Shown in pieces: positions 1-7,353 of a DNA stretch of 38,390 nucleotides. This DNA is from UMGS1002 sp050309735 (lineage in GTDB: Bacteria > Bacillota > Clostridia > Oscillospirales > CAG-272), in the NCBI GenBank assembly GCA_050309735.1, contig JBNRMS010000042.1, positions 1-38,390 on the forward strand. The letters run 5' to 3'. The notes beneath the pieces are model-generated. The model saw only the letters and a program-made list of their open reading frames with translations. It ran no database searches and was not told where the DNA came from. The position numbers were made by a program, and so were the translations under genes. How positions within the stretch are numbered: position 1 is the first letter of the stretch; each line of letters starts with the position of its first letter.

Positions 1-362
1 TCTGCCGCCTTAGCTGCTTCTGCCGCCTTAGCTGCTTCCGCTGTCATTTCAGCGTTTTTTGTTGCATCACAGGAAGCCAATTCGCAGGCTGCGTTGCCGC
101 AATTTTTACATATTGTGACGTCGGCACACTCACCGACCGCTTTTTCTACCTTTATCATTGCCCCGCCGCCGGCTGTTCCGGCGACTTCGGTGTTAACACA
201 GCCGGCATCAACCGACTGATTTATTGTAACCTTATCAACGTTTGCGCTGCCTGTCTGGTTTGTGGCACAAGCCGCGCTTGCCGATGCGGGAAGCAGACAA
301 ACAATCAGTGCAAGTGTGATAACCATTATTCTGAATACTTTTTTCGTTATATACTTTCTCAT
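1..362 (-). CDS. Secreted Cys- and Ala-rich protein, N-terminal fragment
   Basis: This gene is cut by the left window edge; 120 codons are open. It begins at ATG 362 and is preceded by an AAAGGGA ribosome site and a promoter at 440-468. Residues 1-29 form a classic signal peptide (basic MRKYITKK start, hydrophobic core, ASASA-like cleavage site). The mature part carries scattered cysteines, including a CKNC pair near residues 89-92, and ends at the edge in six-residue repeats of the AAKAAE type, encoded by an 18-bp direct repeat at positions 1-38. The Ala/Lys/Glu repeat suggests a helical stalk (inference). I do not recognise a family. It is likely exported; function unknown. Confidence 0.75.
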   Translation of the reverse strand, partial: MRKYITKKVFRIMVITLALIVCLLPASASAACATNQTGSANVDKVTINQSVDAGCVNTEVAGTAGGGAMIKVEKAVGECADVTICKNCGNAACELASCDATKNAEMTAEAAKAAEAAKAA

Positions 363-363
363 G

Positions 364-788
364 ATGTATACCGTCCCTTTCTAACGTTGTGAGATTCGTG
401 CGGGTCTTGGTTTTTTACCGTCGCCCCGGCACGAGTACTATTATATACGGTATATTGCACAAAATCAATGCAAAGTTTTTGGATGTTTTGTTAAAGAAAA
501 AGTTGGACAAGCCTTTTCAATGCAATATATAATATGAGAAAAGATAACGTTAATTTTTTAACAATAATTTTTTATTGTTTGTTTCTCAAAGAATATCAAA
601 TTATTCTACAGGCCAAGAGGCTCAAATTGTTATAAATAGCATGAGAGGACGCATATAATCGGCGTCTTTTATTTTGCTTTCCTATGTCTTTCCCGGCCAT
701 TTTTACTGAAAACACAGCAAAATCACCCTCGATATGATATACCATCACGCGCGGGATATGCACCGGCTCTCACTGCCGAATCTGAGAG
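364..788. other. Non-coding stretch, mostly AT-rich
   Basis: No convincing gene lies here. It holds the promoter at 440-468, an AT-rich hairpin at 560-579 (AACAATAA, TTTT loop, TTATTGTT) and a weak GACGC/GCGTC stem-loop at 648-666 followed by T-rich DNA that could be a weak plus-strand terminator. A 33-codon ORF from 535 has no ribosome site and is not called. Confidence 0.5.
440..468 (-). promoter_or_regulatory. Sigma-A promoter for the secreted protein gene
   Basis: TTGATT at 468-463 and TATAAT at 445-440 on the minus strand are separated by exactly 17 nt. The start codon lies about 70 nt downstream, so a leader of that length is expected. Confidence 0.75.
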
Positions 789-1000
789 AATAATACTATT
801 ACCTCATTATAACATTGAACTTAACACCGGATTGCCTCACCCCGATCCGGGGAGGGATGTGGGGCTCAGCCGGGGTCGGCGAGGCATGCTCCAAACTTAG
901 CCGTGCCAAATTCTCCAAAAGTTTTTTAAGGGAGGTCTGGGGGGAACTTTTTGAAAAAAGTTCCCCCCAGCGCATCCCTTATTAGCTTGACGATTTGCGC
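789..1000 (-). repeat. Mosaic intergenic repeat, copy 1 (modules A+B+C)
   Basis: Three modules that recur elsewhere lie side by side. Module A (about 791-842) matches 18797-18830 plus 19043-19067. Module B (about 870-970) contains a perfect 16-bp inverted repeat at 937-952/955-970 (CTGGGGGGAACTTTTT and its complement, 2-nt centre) and matches 24535-24627. Module C (971-1000) matches 19069-19110 and 24633-24673. The element sits just 3' of the P-type ATPase gene, in the same relative orientation as the other copies. No coding capacity or transposase is seen. Confidence 0.75.
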
Positions 1001-1036
1001 CTTGAACCGATGCCAATCGAGCTTTTTGAGCCGCAG

Positions 1037-3172
1037 CTATGCACTCATCGCCCTCATAGAATTCAAGACAGCCAGCAGAGCAACGCCGACATCACTGAAA
1101 ACGGCCTCCCACATAGTGGCGGCGCCCATAGCGCCAAGAGCAAGAAAGAGGGCTTTAACGCCGAGCGCAACTATTATATTTTGCCAGACTATACGGCGGG
1201 TTTTCTTAGCTATTCGGATAGCCTCGGCCAGTTTTGAGAGCTCGTCGTTCATGAGAACCACATCTGCAGCCTCGATAGCCGCATCAGAGCCGAGTGCGCC
1301 CATCGCGACACCCACATCAGAGCGTGCGAGAACCGGAGCGTCGTTAATACCGTCGCCAACGAAGACAACCCCACCGCCAAGCGACCGATCTCTGGTAATC
1401 TCCTCAAGGCATCTGACCTTATCCTGCGGGAGAAGTCCGGCATAAATCTCGTCAATCCCAAGCTCCGAGCCAATCCGCTCGGCAACTTCCCGGCTGTCGC
1501 CGGTGAGCATCACAGTCTTCTTAATCCCCACTGCACGAAGACCGGCAATCGCCTTTGCGGCATCGTCCTTTATTTGGTCAGAGATAAGAATATATCCCGC
1601 ATATTTATTGTCAACCGCGATATGCACGAGCGTTCCGGACTCTGCGCCGGGCGCAACGGCGATATTCTCGCTCGCCATCAGCCTGGCATTTCCGACGAAA
1701 ACTGCGCGCTCTCCCACATTTGCACGAACTCCACGACCGGGTATCTCCTCGCAGCTTGATATCTTCCCGGCCTTAATTTCCCGGCCGTGTGCCTTCTGGA
1801 TTGAGAGGGCTATGGGGTGAGAGGAAAAGCTCTCAACGGCCGCCGCGAGTTCGAGCAGTTCATCCTCGGTGAATCCTCCTGTAGCCTTGATTTTTGTCAC
1901 CTTAAAATTTCCCTTTGTCAGCGTTCCGGTCTTGTCGAAAACCACAACCCGGGCGCCATTGAGGGTTTCAAGAAAGTTGCTTCCCTTGATAAGTATCCCG
2001 CGCCTCGATGCCCCGCCTATTCCCCCGAAAAAGCCGAGCGGAATTGAGATAACCAGCGCGCAGGGGCAGGACACGACAAGAAATATCAGCGAGCGCTCTA
2101 TCCAGTCTGAAAAGGAAGCGCCTGGGATAAGAAGGGGCGGGAGAAGCGCGAGGAGAAGAGCCGCGAAAACGACGGCGGGGGTGTAGCAGCGGGCAAATTT
2201 AGTTATAAAATTCTCGGCGCGAGCCTTGTTTCCTGCGGCGTCCTCGACAAGCTCGAGGATTTTTGAGACGGTCGACTCGCCAAATTCTTTTGTCACCCTG
2301 ATTGTAAGCAGGCCATTTTTGTTAACCGAGCCCGAGAGCGCAACGTCACCCGTTGAAACATCGCGGGGGAGCGATTCGCCGGTGAGCGCCGAGATATCGA
2401 GCGCCGAGCTGCCCGCGACCACCTCGCCGTCAAGCGGAATCTTCTCTCCCGGTCTGACTATTATAAGGTCACCAATCGACACTTCCTCGGGGCTAACCCG
2501 CCTCACTTCTCGGTCAAGCTTAAGATTTGCGTAATCGGGGCGGATATCCATCAGCGCCGAGATTGACCTGCGCGAGCGCTTGACAGCATACTCCTGAAGC
2601 AGCTCTCCTGCGCGATAAAAGAGCATTATGGCGGCCCCCTCGGGATACTCGCCAAGCGCCACCGCACCGGCGGCCGCTATGCTCATCAAGAGATTTTCGT
2701 CAAAAATCCGCCCTTTTATAATGTTGCGAAGAGCCTTGAAAATTATCTCACCGCCCGAGAAAAGCATTGCGGCAAGGAAAATTATCAATTCAACCGGCGG
2801 CCAAAAGCTAAAAATCAAACCGACAGCAAAAAGAGAGGCGCCAACCGCAAGCCCTGCAAGCGAGAGCTTCTCCCCGAGAGTCGAGGTGTTTAATTTTTCG
2901 TTCTCTTTTGCGGTATATGATATTTTTACACCGGGTTCTATTGAGAGAGCGATATCGGCCGCCGCCCGAAGGAGGGCGGGAAGACTGCTTTTATCATGCG
3001 CTTCAATCGTCAGTCGCTCGGTGGCAAAGTCTATCCCGGCAAAACGCACGCCCTCAAGCCTTTTTACGGCATCCTCAATTTTCCCGGCGCACCCTGCGCA
3101 GTCAAGCCCCCTCAGATAGATAATCATCTTCCCCGAACTCTCGCATTTAACCTCACATTCTTTCTTTACCAT
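1037..3172 (-). CDS. Zn2+/Cd2+/Pb2+-type P1B ATPase (heavy-metal exporter)
   Basis: A 711-residue ATP-driven heavy-metal efflux pump of the CadA/ZntA group. Seen in order: an N-terminal heavy-metal-binding domain with CAGC at residues 25-28, preceded by a CxxxC pair at the extreme N-terminus; actuator TGES at 264-267; the membrane metal site CPC at 369-371; the phosphorylation motif DKTGT at 413-417; the HP motif at 452-453; and hinge GDGINDAP at 606-613. K673 and D694 in the last two helices fit the P1B-2 (Zn/Cd/Pb) class as opposed to copper pumps. It lies 72 nt after an ArsR/CadC-like repressor on the same strand, with a second possible operator between them, so metal-induced co-expression is likely. 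Substrate is inferred from these motifs. Confidence 0.93.
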   Translation of the reverse strand: MVKKECEVKCESSGKMIIYLRGLDCAGCAGKIEDAVKRLEGVRFAGIDFATERLTIEAHDKSSLPALLRAAADIALSIEPGVKISYTAKENEKLNTSTLGEKLSLAGLAVGASLFAVGLIFSFWPPVELIIFLAAMLFSGGEIIFKALRNIIKGRIFDENLLMSIAAAGAVALGEYPEGAAIMLFYRAGELLQEYAVKRSRRSISALMDIRPDYANLKLDREVRRVSPEEVSIGDLIIVRPGEKIPLDGEVVAGSSALDISALTGESLPRDVSTGDVALSGSVNKNGLLTIRVTKEFGESTVSKILELVEDAAGNKARAENFITKFARCYTPAVVFAALLLALLPPLLIPGASFSDWIERSLIFLVVSCPCALVISIPLGFFGGIGGASRRGILIKGSNFLETLNGARVVVFDKTGTLTKGNFKVTKIKATGGFTEDELLELAAAVESFSSHPIALSIQKAHGREIKAGKISSCEEIPGRGVRANVGERAVFVGNARLMASENIAVAPGAESGTLVHIAVDNKYAGYILISDQIKDDAAKAIAGLRAVGIKKTVMLTGDSREVAERIGSELGIDEIYAGLLPQDKVRCLEEITRDRSLGGGVVFVGDGINDAPVLARSDVGVAMGALGSDAAIEAADVVLMNDELSKLAEAIRIAKKTRRIVWQNIIVALGVKALFLALGAMGAATMWEAVFSDVGVALLAVLNSMRAMSA

Positions 3173-3203
3173 GGTTTGTATTGCACCTCGCTCCTTTATC
3201 GGT

Positions 3204-3217
3204 TGAATAATTGTTCA
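3204..3217. promoter_or_regulatory. Possible second ArsR-type operator
   Basis: The 14-bp near-palindrome TGAATAATTGTTCA lies in the 72-nt gap between the repressor and ATPase genes and resembles half-sites used by CadC/SmtB-type repressors (TGAA...TTCA). It may tune ATPase expression separately; this is inference. Confidence 0.45.
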
Positions 3218-3244
3218 TTCATTCAACTATACAGTTAAAATTTT

Positions 3245-3613
3245 TTACACCTCGGTCACATGAGACAGTCCTTGGTCAAAGACGCGCTTCACATGATCAT
3301 CGTCGAGCGAATAGTATATCACCTTTCCGTCTCGGCGGTATTTTACAAGCTTAGTCTGCTTAAGCACCCTTAGCTGATGCGATATCGCTGATTTGGTCAT
3401 CCCAAGCAGCGCCGCAATGTCGCAAACGCACATCTCGGAGCGATAGAGCGCCGCGATAATGCCAATCCGGGTAGTGTCGCCAAACACCTTGAAAAAATCG
3501 GCAAGATCCATCAAAGCCTCTTCGTCGGGCATGGCTCGTCTAACCCTGTCCACAACATCGGCGTGGATAATCGTGCAGTCGCACTTGTCGATTTCGGGTA
3601 CATTCGGAATCAT
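3245..3613 (-). CDS. ArsR/SmtB-family metal-sensing repressor (CadC-like)
   Basis: A 122-residue winged-helix repressor expected to leave DNA when Zn2+, Cd2+ or Pb2+ binds. The ATG at 3613 is preferred because AAAGGAG stands 6 nt upstream; a longer TTG-started reading would run into the operator. Two metal sites are visible. Cysteines 11 and 13 with CVC at 62-64 resemble the CadC alpha-3N thiolate site. D105, H107, H118 and E121 reproduce the spacing of the SmtB/CzrA alpha-5 zinc site. The recognition helix region is KSAISHQLRVL. It is first in an operon with the P1B ATPase and very probably represses itself and the pump through the operator at 3642-3659. Confidence 0.93.
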   Translation of the reverse strand: MIPNVPEIDKCDCTIIHADVVDRVRRAMPDEEALMDLADFFKVFGDTTRIGIIAALYRSEMCVCDIAALLGMTKSAISHQLRVLKQTKLVKYRRDGKVIYYSLDDDHVKRVFDQGLSHVTEV

Positions 3614-3641
3614 TTTCATCTCCTTTGTTCTCATCTCTACA

Positions 3642-3659
3642 GTTGAACAGCTGCTCAAC
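3642..3659. promoter_or_regulatory. ArsR-type operator overlapping the start region
   Basis: GTTGAACAGCTGCTCAAC is an 18-bp inverted repeat with only one mismatched pair, placed immediately downstream of the minus-strand -10 box at 3668-3663. Such placement would block transcription when the repressor is bound. Confidence 0.75.
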
Positions 3660-3662
3660 TAT

Positions 3663-3691
3663 ATTATATTCAACCGGCGCGAAAATGTCAA
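3663..3691 (-). promoter_or_regulatory. Consensus promoter of the repressor-ATPase operon
   Basis: A perfect TTGACA (3691-3686), a 17-nt spacer and a perfect TATAAT (3668-3663) on the minus strand. A fully consensus promoter under a repressor fits an inducible resistance operon. Confidence 0.85.
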
Positions 3692-3746
3692 TAGATTTTA
3701 TAATTTTTTTCCGAGCCTGTCACCTGAATTATTCGCGCAGCCATAC

Positions 3747-3775
3747 TTGACAGCGGGGAGCTTTTCTTGTATTAT
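3747..3775 (+). promoter_or_regulatory. Promoter of the phosphatase-like lipoprotein gene
   Basis: TTGACA at 3747-3752, 17-nt spacer, TATTAT at 3770-3775. It fires away from the metal-resistance promoter and gives a leader of about 45 nt to the ATG at 3828. Confidence 0.75.
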
Positions 3776-3827
3776 GTAAGCGATGCTGAACCGAACAAGG
3801 AATCGCATGAGAAAAGGAGCGGCTCTT

Positions 3828-5558
3828 ATGATATCCTTCAAAAAAGCCTTTATTTTAATATTGGTGTCTCTCTCCCTTCTGCTTCCTTTTGCCGCCTGCG
3901 CCGGGGGCGCAAACAGGGAGGAAAGCGAAGAAACGGGGGCTACGTCAGAGGCAGAAAAAATAATAATTGCGTCTGACCGATTTACAGACTATAAAATCAT
4001 CCGCCCCGAGGATGGCAATGTTGACAATCAATTTTTAGCCGCTTTTCTTGAAATAAAAAGGGTGATTGACCAGGGCAGCGGCTCGTCAATCAAGCTTGGC
4101 GAGGCCTTCAGGCGCACAGAAGTCTCCTATAAGGCCGACGCGCCCGAAATACTTATCGGAAACACCGGATATCCCGAATCAATAGAGGTGATGAATTCTA
4201 TCGGATACTACGACTTCGCGATAAGAAAAGCGGGCAAAAAGATAGTAATCGCCGCGCACACAAAGGAGAATCTTATCTCAGCCTGTGAATATTTCGCCAG
4301 TCGCGCGCTTCTTGCCCGAAGGGGCGATGATAATAAAGCAGAGGTCGTTTACACGGGTGACTACACAGAGGTATCGGGCAGAGCCGCTTTTTTTAGCGGC
4401 GACAATAAGCTGTCAGATTATACAATAGTCTATCCCGCCGGCCAAAGCAAAGAGTATGCCGAGCAACTCGCAAAATATCTGGCCAATGATTTTAAAATTG
4501 AGCTGAATATAGTCGCCGATTCGGCGGACGAGAAAGGGCCTGAAATTCTTATCGGCGACACAAACCGAGCCGAGAGCGCAAAATACATGAGAGAGGTCGA
4601 CGACAATATGACGCAGATAATAAAGCTGGAGGGCGACAAAATCGTGCTTGCCGGAAAATCGAATTTTGCTCTTATGAGCGCCGTTTCAACACTTGCCCGG
4701 AACCTCGGCGATAAGAAATACTCATTTCTCTGCAATCTTCCCAGTGATTTTGACATCCGAGACACCGCATTTCCCGCCACCGATTCGCGCGAACTTGCCT
4801 CGGGGGCAAATCTTCGCATTATGTCCTACAACATCCTCTCCGAGGAATGGAACGACAAAACCCCGATCGACGGGCGGCGCGACTATGTCGCCGCAACTAT
4901 ACTTTATTATTCTCCCGATGTTATCGGTCTTCAGGAGATATCTGACATATGGTACTCGGCTCTGCCCGGGATGATTTCATCCGATTATGTAATGGTCGGT
5001 GAGAAAAACTCGCGCGGCGAGTCAAATTACACCGGAATGGCATATAACAAGCACAAGGTAGCCCTGCTTGAGAGCGGCACCGACCTGTTCAGCGCCGGAA
5101 ACTCAACCCGGCTCCGCCTCATAAACTGGGGTTACTACGAAAAGCTTGACACAAAAGAGCGTTTTATCGTCATGAACACGCACTGGTGCATAGTTAAGGA
5201 AAACCGCATTGTGGAGGCGGTTGAGATGGCCGCGCTCTATAATAAATACAAGGATAAATACAACTGCCCTATTATCACCGTCGGCGATTACAATGCCAAC
5301 GAGGGCTCGGAGGAATACAAGAACTATATAAGCCTTACTGGGCTTAATAACGCAAGACACGACGCCGATGTGAAAAAAAGACTTACAAAAACCACGCACT
5401 CGCTCGGGAAAGCGCCAACCGCCGACCACACCGCCGCAATCGACCATATTTTCTATTCGGACGACATAAAATGCCTTTATTATAATACTCTCGTTGACCA
5501 AATTGTGCTTGATTCATCCGACCACAATCCGATATATGCCGATTTTAAGTTTGACTGA
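3828..5558 (+). CDS. Lipoprotein with endonuclease/exonuclease/phosphatase (EEP) domain
   Basis: A 576-residue surface protein. ATG 3828 is chosen because AAAAGGAG lies about 9 nt upstream and it opens a signal peptide ending in FAAC (lipobox-like, Cys 24). Residues about 50-315 contain two tandem copies of one fold, each with an EILIG(N/D)T strand and a KIVxA strand, resembling the N-terminal domain found in front of some glycoside hydrolases (family resemblance only). Residues about 328-576 are an EEP domain: N335 in SYNIL, E370 in LQE, THW, GDYNAN with D487 and N489, IDHIF with D539/H540 and SSDHNP with D565/H566, so the metal-dependent catalytic set is complete. Candidate roles are phosphodiesterase, nuclease or sphingomyelinase-like activity at the cell surface; the substrate cannot be told. 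Confidence 0.85.
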   Translation: MISFKKAFILILVSLSLLLPFAACAGGANREESEETGATSEAEKIIIASDRFTDYKIIRPEDGNVDNQFLAAFLEIKRVIDQGSGSSIKLGEAFRRTEVSYKADAPEILIGNTGYPESIEVMNSIGYYDFAIRKAGKKIVIAAHTKENLISACEYFASRALLARRGDDNKAEVVYTGDYTEVSGRAAFFSGDNKLSDYTIVYPAGQSKEYAEQLAKYLANDFKIELNIVADSADEKGPEILIGDTNRAESAKYMREVDDNMTQIIKLEGDKIVLAGKSNFALMSAVSTLARNLGDKKYSFLCNLPSDFDIRDTAFPATDSRELASGANLRIMSYNILSEEWNDKTPIDGRRDYVAATILYYSPDVIGLQEISDIWYSALPGMISSDYVMVGEKNSRGESNYTGMAYNKHKVALLESGTDLFSAGNSTRLRLINWGYYEKLDTKERFIVMNTHWCIVKENRIVEAVEMAALYNKYKDKYNCPIITVGDYNANEGSEEYKNYISLTGLNNARHDADVKKRLTKTTHSLGKAPTADHTAAIDHIFYSDDIKCLYYNTLVDQIVLDSSDHNPIYADFKFD

Positions 5559-5700
5559 CAAGTCCCCCGCTATCCTCCTCCGGCGTTTTAACCAACCGAG
5601 CTATCGGGCCGAGGCGGCATTAATTTATGGCCGGAAAATCAGGGGGGCAATTTTTATTTTAGCTTCAGGCGCCCAATTGAATTGAATTTCTACACACATT
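5559..5700. other. Intergenic DNA after the lipoprotein gene
   Basis: No gene and no convincing terminator seen. A GGGGGG-containing segment near 5641 is followed by T-rich DNA but lacks a close complementary arm. Confidence 0.4.
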
Positions 5701-5878
5701 ATGTTATAATATACACATTGGCAGCTTTTGAAAAAAGCTGCAATGTCGCAACGGCGTGCGAGCGCATGGGAGAAATTCACTTGCGACTATGTTATAATAT
5801 ACACATTGGCAGCTTTTGAAAAAAGCTGCAATGTCGCAACGGCGTGCGAGCGCATGGGAGAAATTCACTTGCGACTAT
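5701..5878 (+). repeat. Two identical tandem 88-bp repeats carrying an extended -10 and a hairpin
   Basis: Unit 1 spans 5701-5788 and unit 2 spans 5789-5876; the identity runs two bases further, so the second copy shows no change. Each unit starts with an extended -10 box (TGTTATAAT, at 5702-5710 and 5790-5798), followed by a perfect hairpin GCAGCTTTT-GAA-AAAAGCTGC whose stem extends as CATT/AATG with one bulge, then a small TGCG-AG-CGCA hairpin. A diverged copy lies at 36719-36803. The DUF512 gene starts 120 nt downstream. The repeats may act as promoters or encode short RNAs; this is inference. Confidence 0.8.
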
Positions 5879-5997
5879 AATACAATATGTATATTAACAG
5901 GTTTCCGAAACCTGAGGCAGTATAGCGGCAATATGTGCGGAAAATAATCGCCTGCTGCTTGCAAATGATATGAAATTTTTTTTGAAAGTTATTCGGT

Positions 5998-7305
5998 ATG
6001 GTAAAAATTATAGATATAGAACCCGGCTCTCTTGCCGCCGGGGCGGGCATTGAGGCGGGCGATTTGCTTGTTTCGATCAATAAAAATCCAATACGCGACG
6101 TGCTTGACTACAGGTTTTATCTGACAGAAAAGAAGGTAAGGCTTGCCTGTGAGAGAGGCGGGGAGCGCTATGAGGCCGTTATCCGCAAGGGCGAATACGA
6201 CGATATCGGTCTTGTTTTTGAAACCCCGCTGATGGACAAGAAGCAGCGCTGCGCCAACAAATGTATATTTTGCTTCATAGACCAGCTCCCGCGCGGAATG
6301 CGAAAAACCCTTTACTTTAAAGACGATGACTCGCGCCTCTCCTTTCTCCACGGCAACTATATCACCCTGACAAACCTCTCCGACGCCGACATCGACCGTA
6401 TTATCAAAATGAGAATATCGCCCCTGCGCGTGTCGGTTCACACAACAAATCCCGAGCTGCGGGTTAAGATGATGAAAAACCGCCGGGCGGGCGAGGTGCT
6501 GCGCTATCTTGACAGGATTGCTGCGGCGGGCATAAATATCGACGCCCAAATTGTCCTCTGCCGCTCGATTAATGACGGTGCAGAACTTGATAGAACCATG
6601 CGCGAGCTGCTCGCATATTATCCGGCGCTCGGAAGCGTTTCGGTCGTCCCGGCCGGCCTGACAGGCCACCGGTCGGGACTTTATCCTCTTTTGCCGCATA
6701 CACCCGAGGAATGCGCCGATATAATAAATCAGGTCCTGCGAATCGGCGACGAGTGTCTTGAGAAATACGGCTCAAGGTTTTTCTTCCCGGCCGACGAGCT
6801 TTATGTCAAGGCGGGAATAGAAACTCCCGATTCCTCGTTTTACGAAGAATTCTCACAGCTTGAAAACGGAGTAGGCCTTATCGCCCTTCTCAGAGATGAG
6901 TTTTATGACGAGTTGAAAGGCACCGAAATTCGAGTGGCCTCTCCTCGGCGAGTGTCGGTCGCCACGGGTGAGGCGGCCTTCGCCCTTATATCTTCGCTTG
7001 CGGAAAATCTCTGCAGGGAAGTTTTGTCGCTTGAAGTTAATACCTTCGCTGTTAAAAACAACTTTTTCGGCGGCGGGGTAAATGTCGCGGGCCTGCTAAC
7101 CGGAGGCGATATTGCCGAGCAACTCGCTAATGAGCCGCTCGGCGATGAGTTGCTTATCCCCGCGGCGGCACTGCGCACCGGCGAGGATATTTTTCTTGAT
7201 GATATGACAATCGGAGAACTGGGGGCAAGACTGGGCGTTCCGATAAGACCGGTGTCAAACGACGCCCGAGAATTGCTCAGGGCTCTGCTCGGGCAGAAGC
7301 CTTGA
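5998..7305 (+). CDS. DUF512 family protein: PDZ domain plus radical SAM-like Fe-S domain
   Basis: A 435-residue cytosolic protein of the DUF512 family often found beside der in Clostridia. Residues 1-65 read as a PDZ-like domain (GSLAAGAGIEAGDLLVSI). C85, C89 and C92 in CANKCIFCF give the CxxxCxxC pattern of radical SAM [4Fe-4S] enzymes, followed by a TIM-barrel-like segment with VSVHTTNPELR. The C-terminal half is the DUF512 domain ending in a glycine-rich FFGGGVNVAGLLTGGD stretch. No substrate is known to me. The ATG at 5998 has only a weak GAAAG ribosome site. It precedes der by 48 nt and is probably co-transcribed with it, perhaps from the repeat-borne -10 boxes upstream. Confidence 0.85.
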   Translation: MVKIIDIEPGSLAAGAGIEAGDLLVSINKNPIRDVLDYRFYLTEKKVRLACERGGERYEAVIRKGEYDDIGLVFETPLMDKKQRCANKCIFCFIDQLPRGMRKTLYFKDDDSRLSFLHGNYITLTNLSDADIDRIIKMRISPLRVSVHTTNPELRVKMMKNRRAGEVLRYLDRIAAAGINIDAQIVLCRSINDGAELDRTMRELLAYYPALGSVSVVPAGLTGHRSGLYPLLPHTPEECADIINQVLRIGDECLEKYGSRFFFPADELYVKAGIETPDSSFYEEFSQLENGVGLIALLRDEFYDELKGTEIRVASPRRVSVATGEAAFALISSLAENLCREVLSLEVNTFAVKNNFFGGGVNVAGLLTGGDIAEQLANEPLGDELLIPAAALRTGEDIFLDDMTIGELGARLGVPIRPVSNDARELLRALLGQKP

Positions 7306-7353
7306 CAAACAATAAACAGAAGCAATTAGGCCTCATGAAAGGAAAAAAATAAA

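Noticed and set aside
535..636. 33-codon ORF on the plus strand
   Set aside because: No ribosome site, AT-biased sequence overlapping a hairpin; not distinguishable from chance.
789..1000. Insertion sequence remnant
   Set aside because: No transposase fragment or paired terminal inverted repeats; the modules recur in different combinations, which fits REP/MITE-type DNA better.
3614..3658. TTG-started extension of the ArsR protein
   Set aside because: It would begin inside the operator and lacks a ribosome site; AAAGGAG stands before ATG 3613.
5701..5878. CRISPR-like array
   Set aside because: Only two units, 88 bp each, directly abutting with no variable spacers, and no cas genes in the window.
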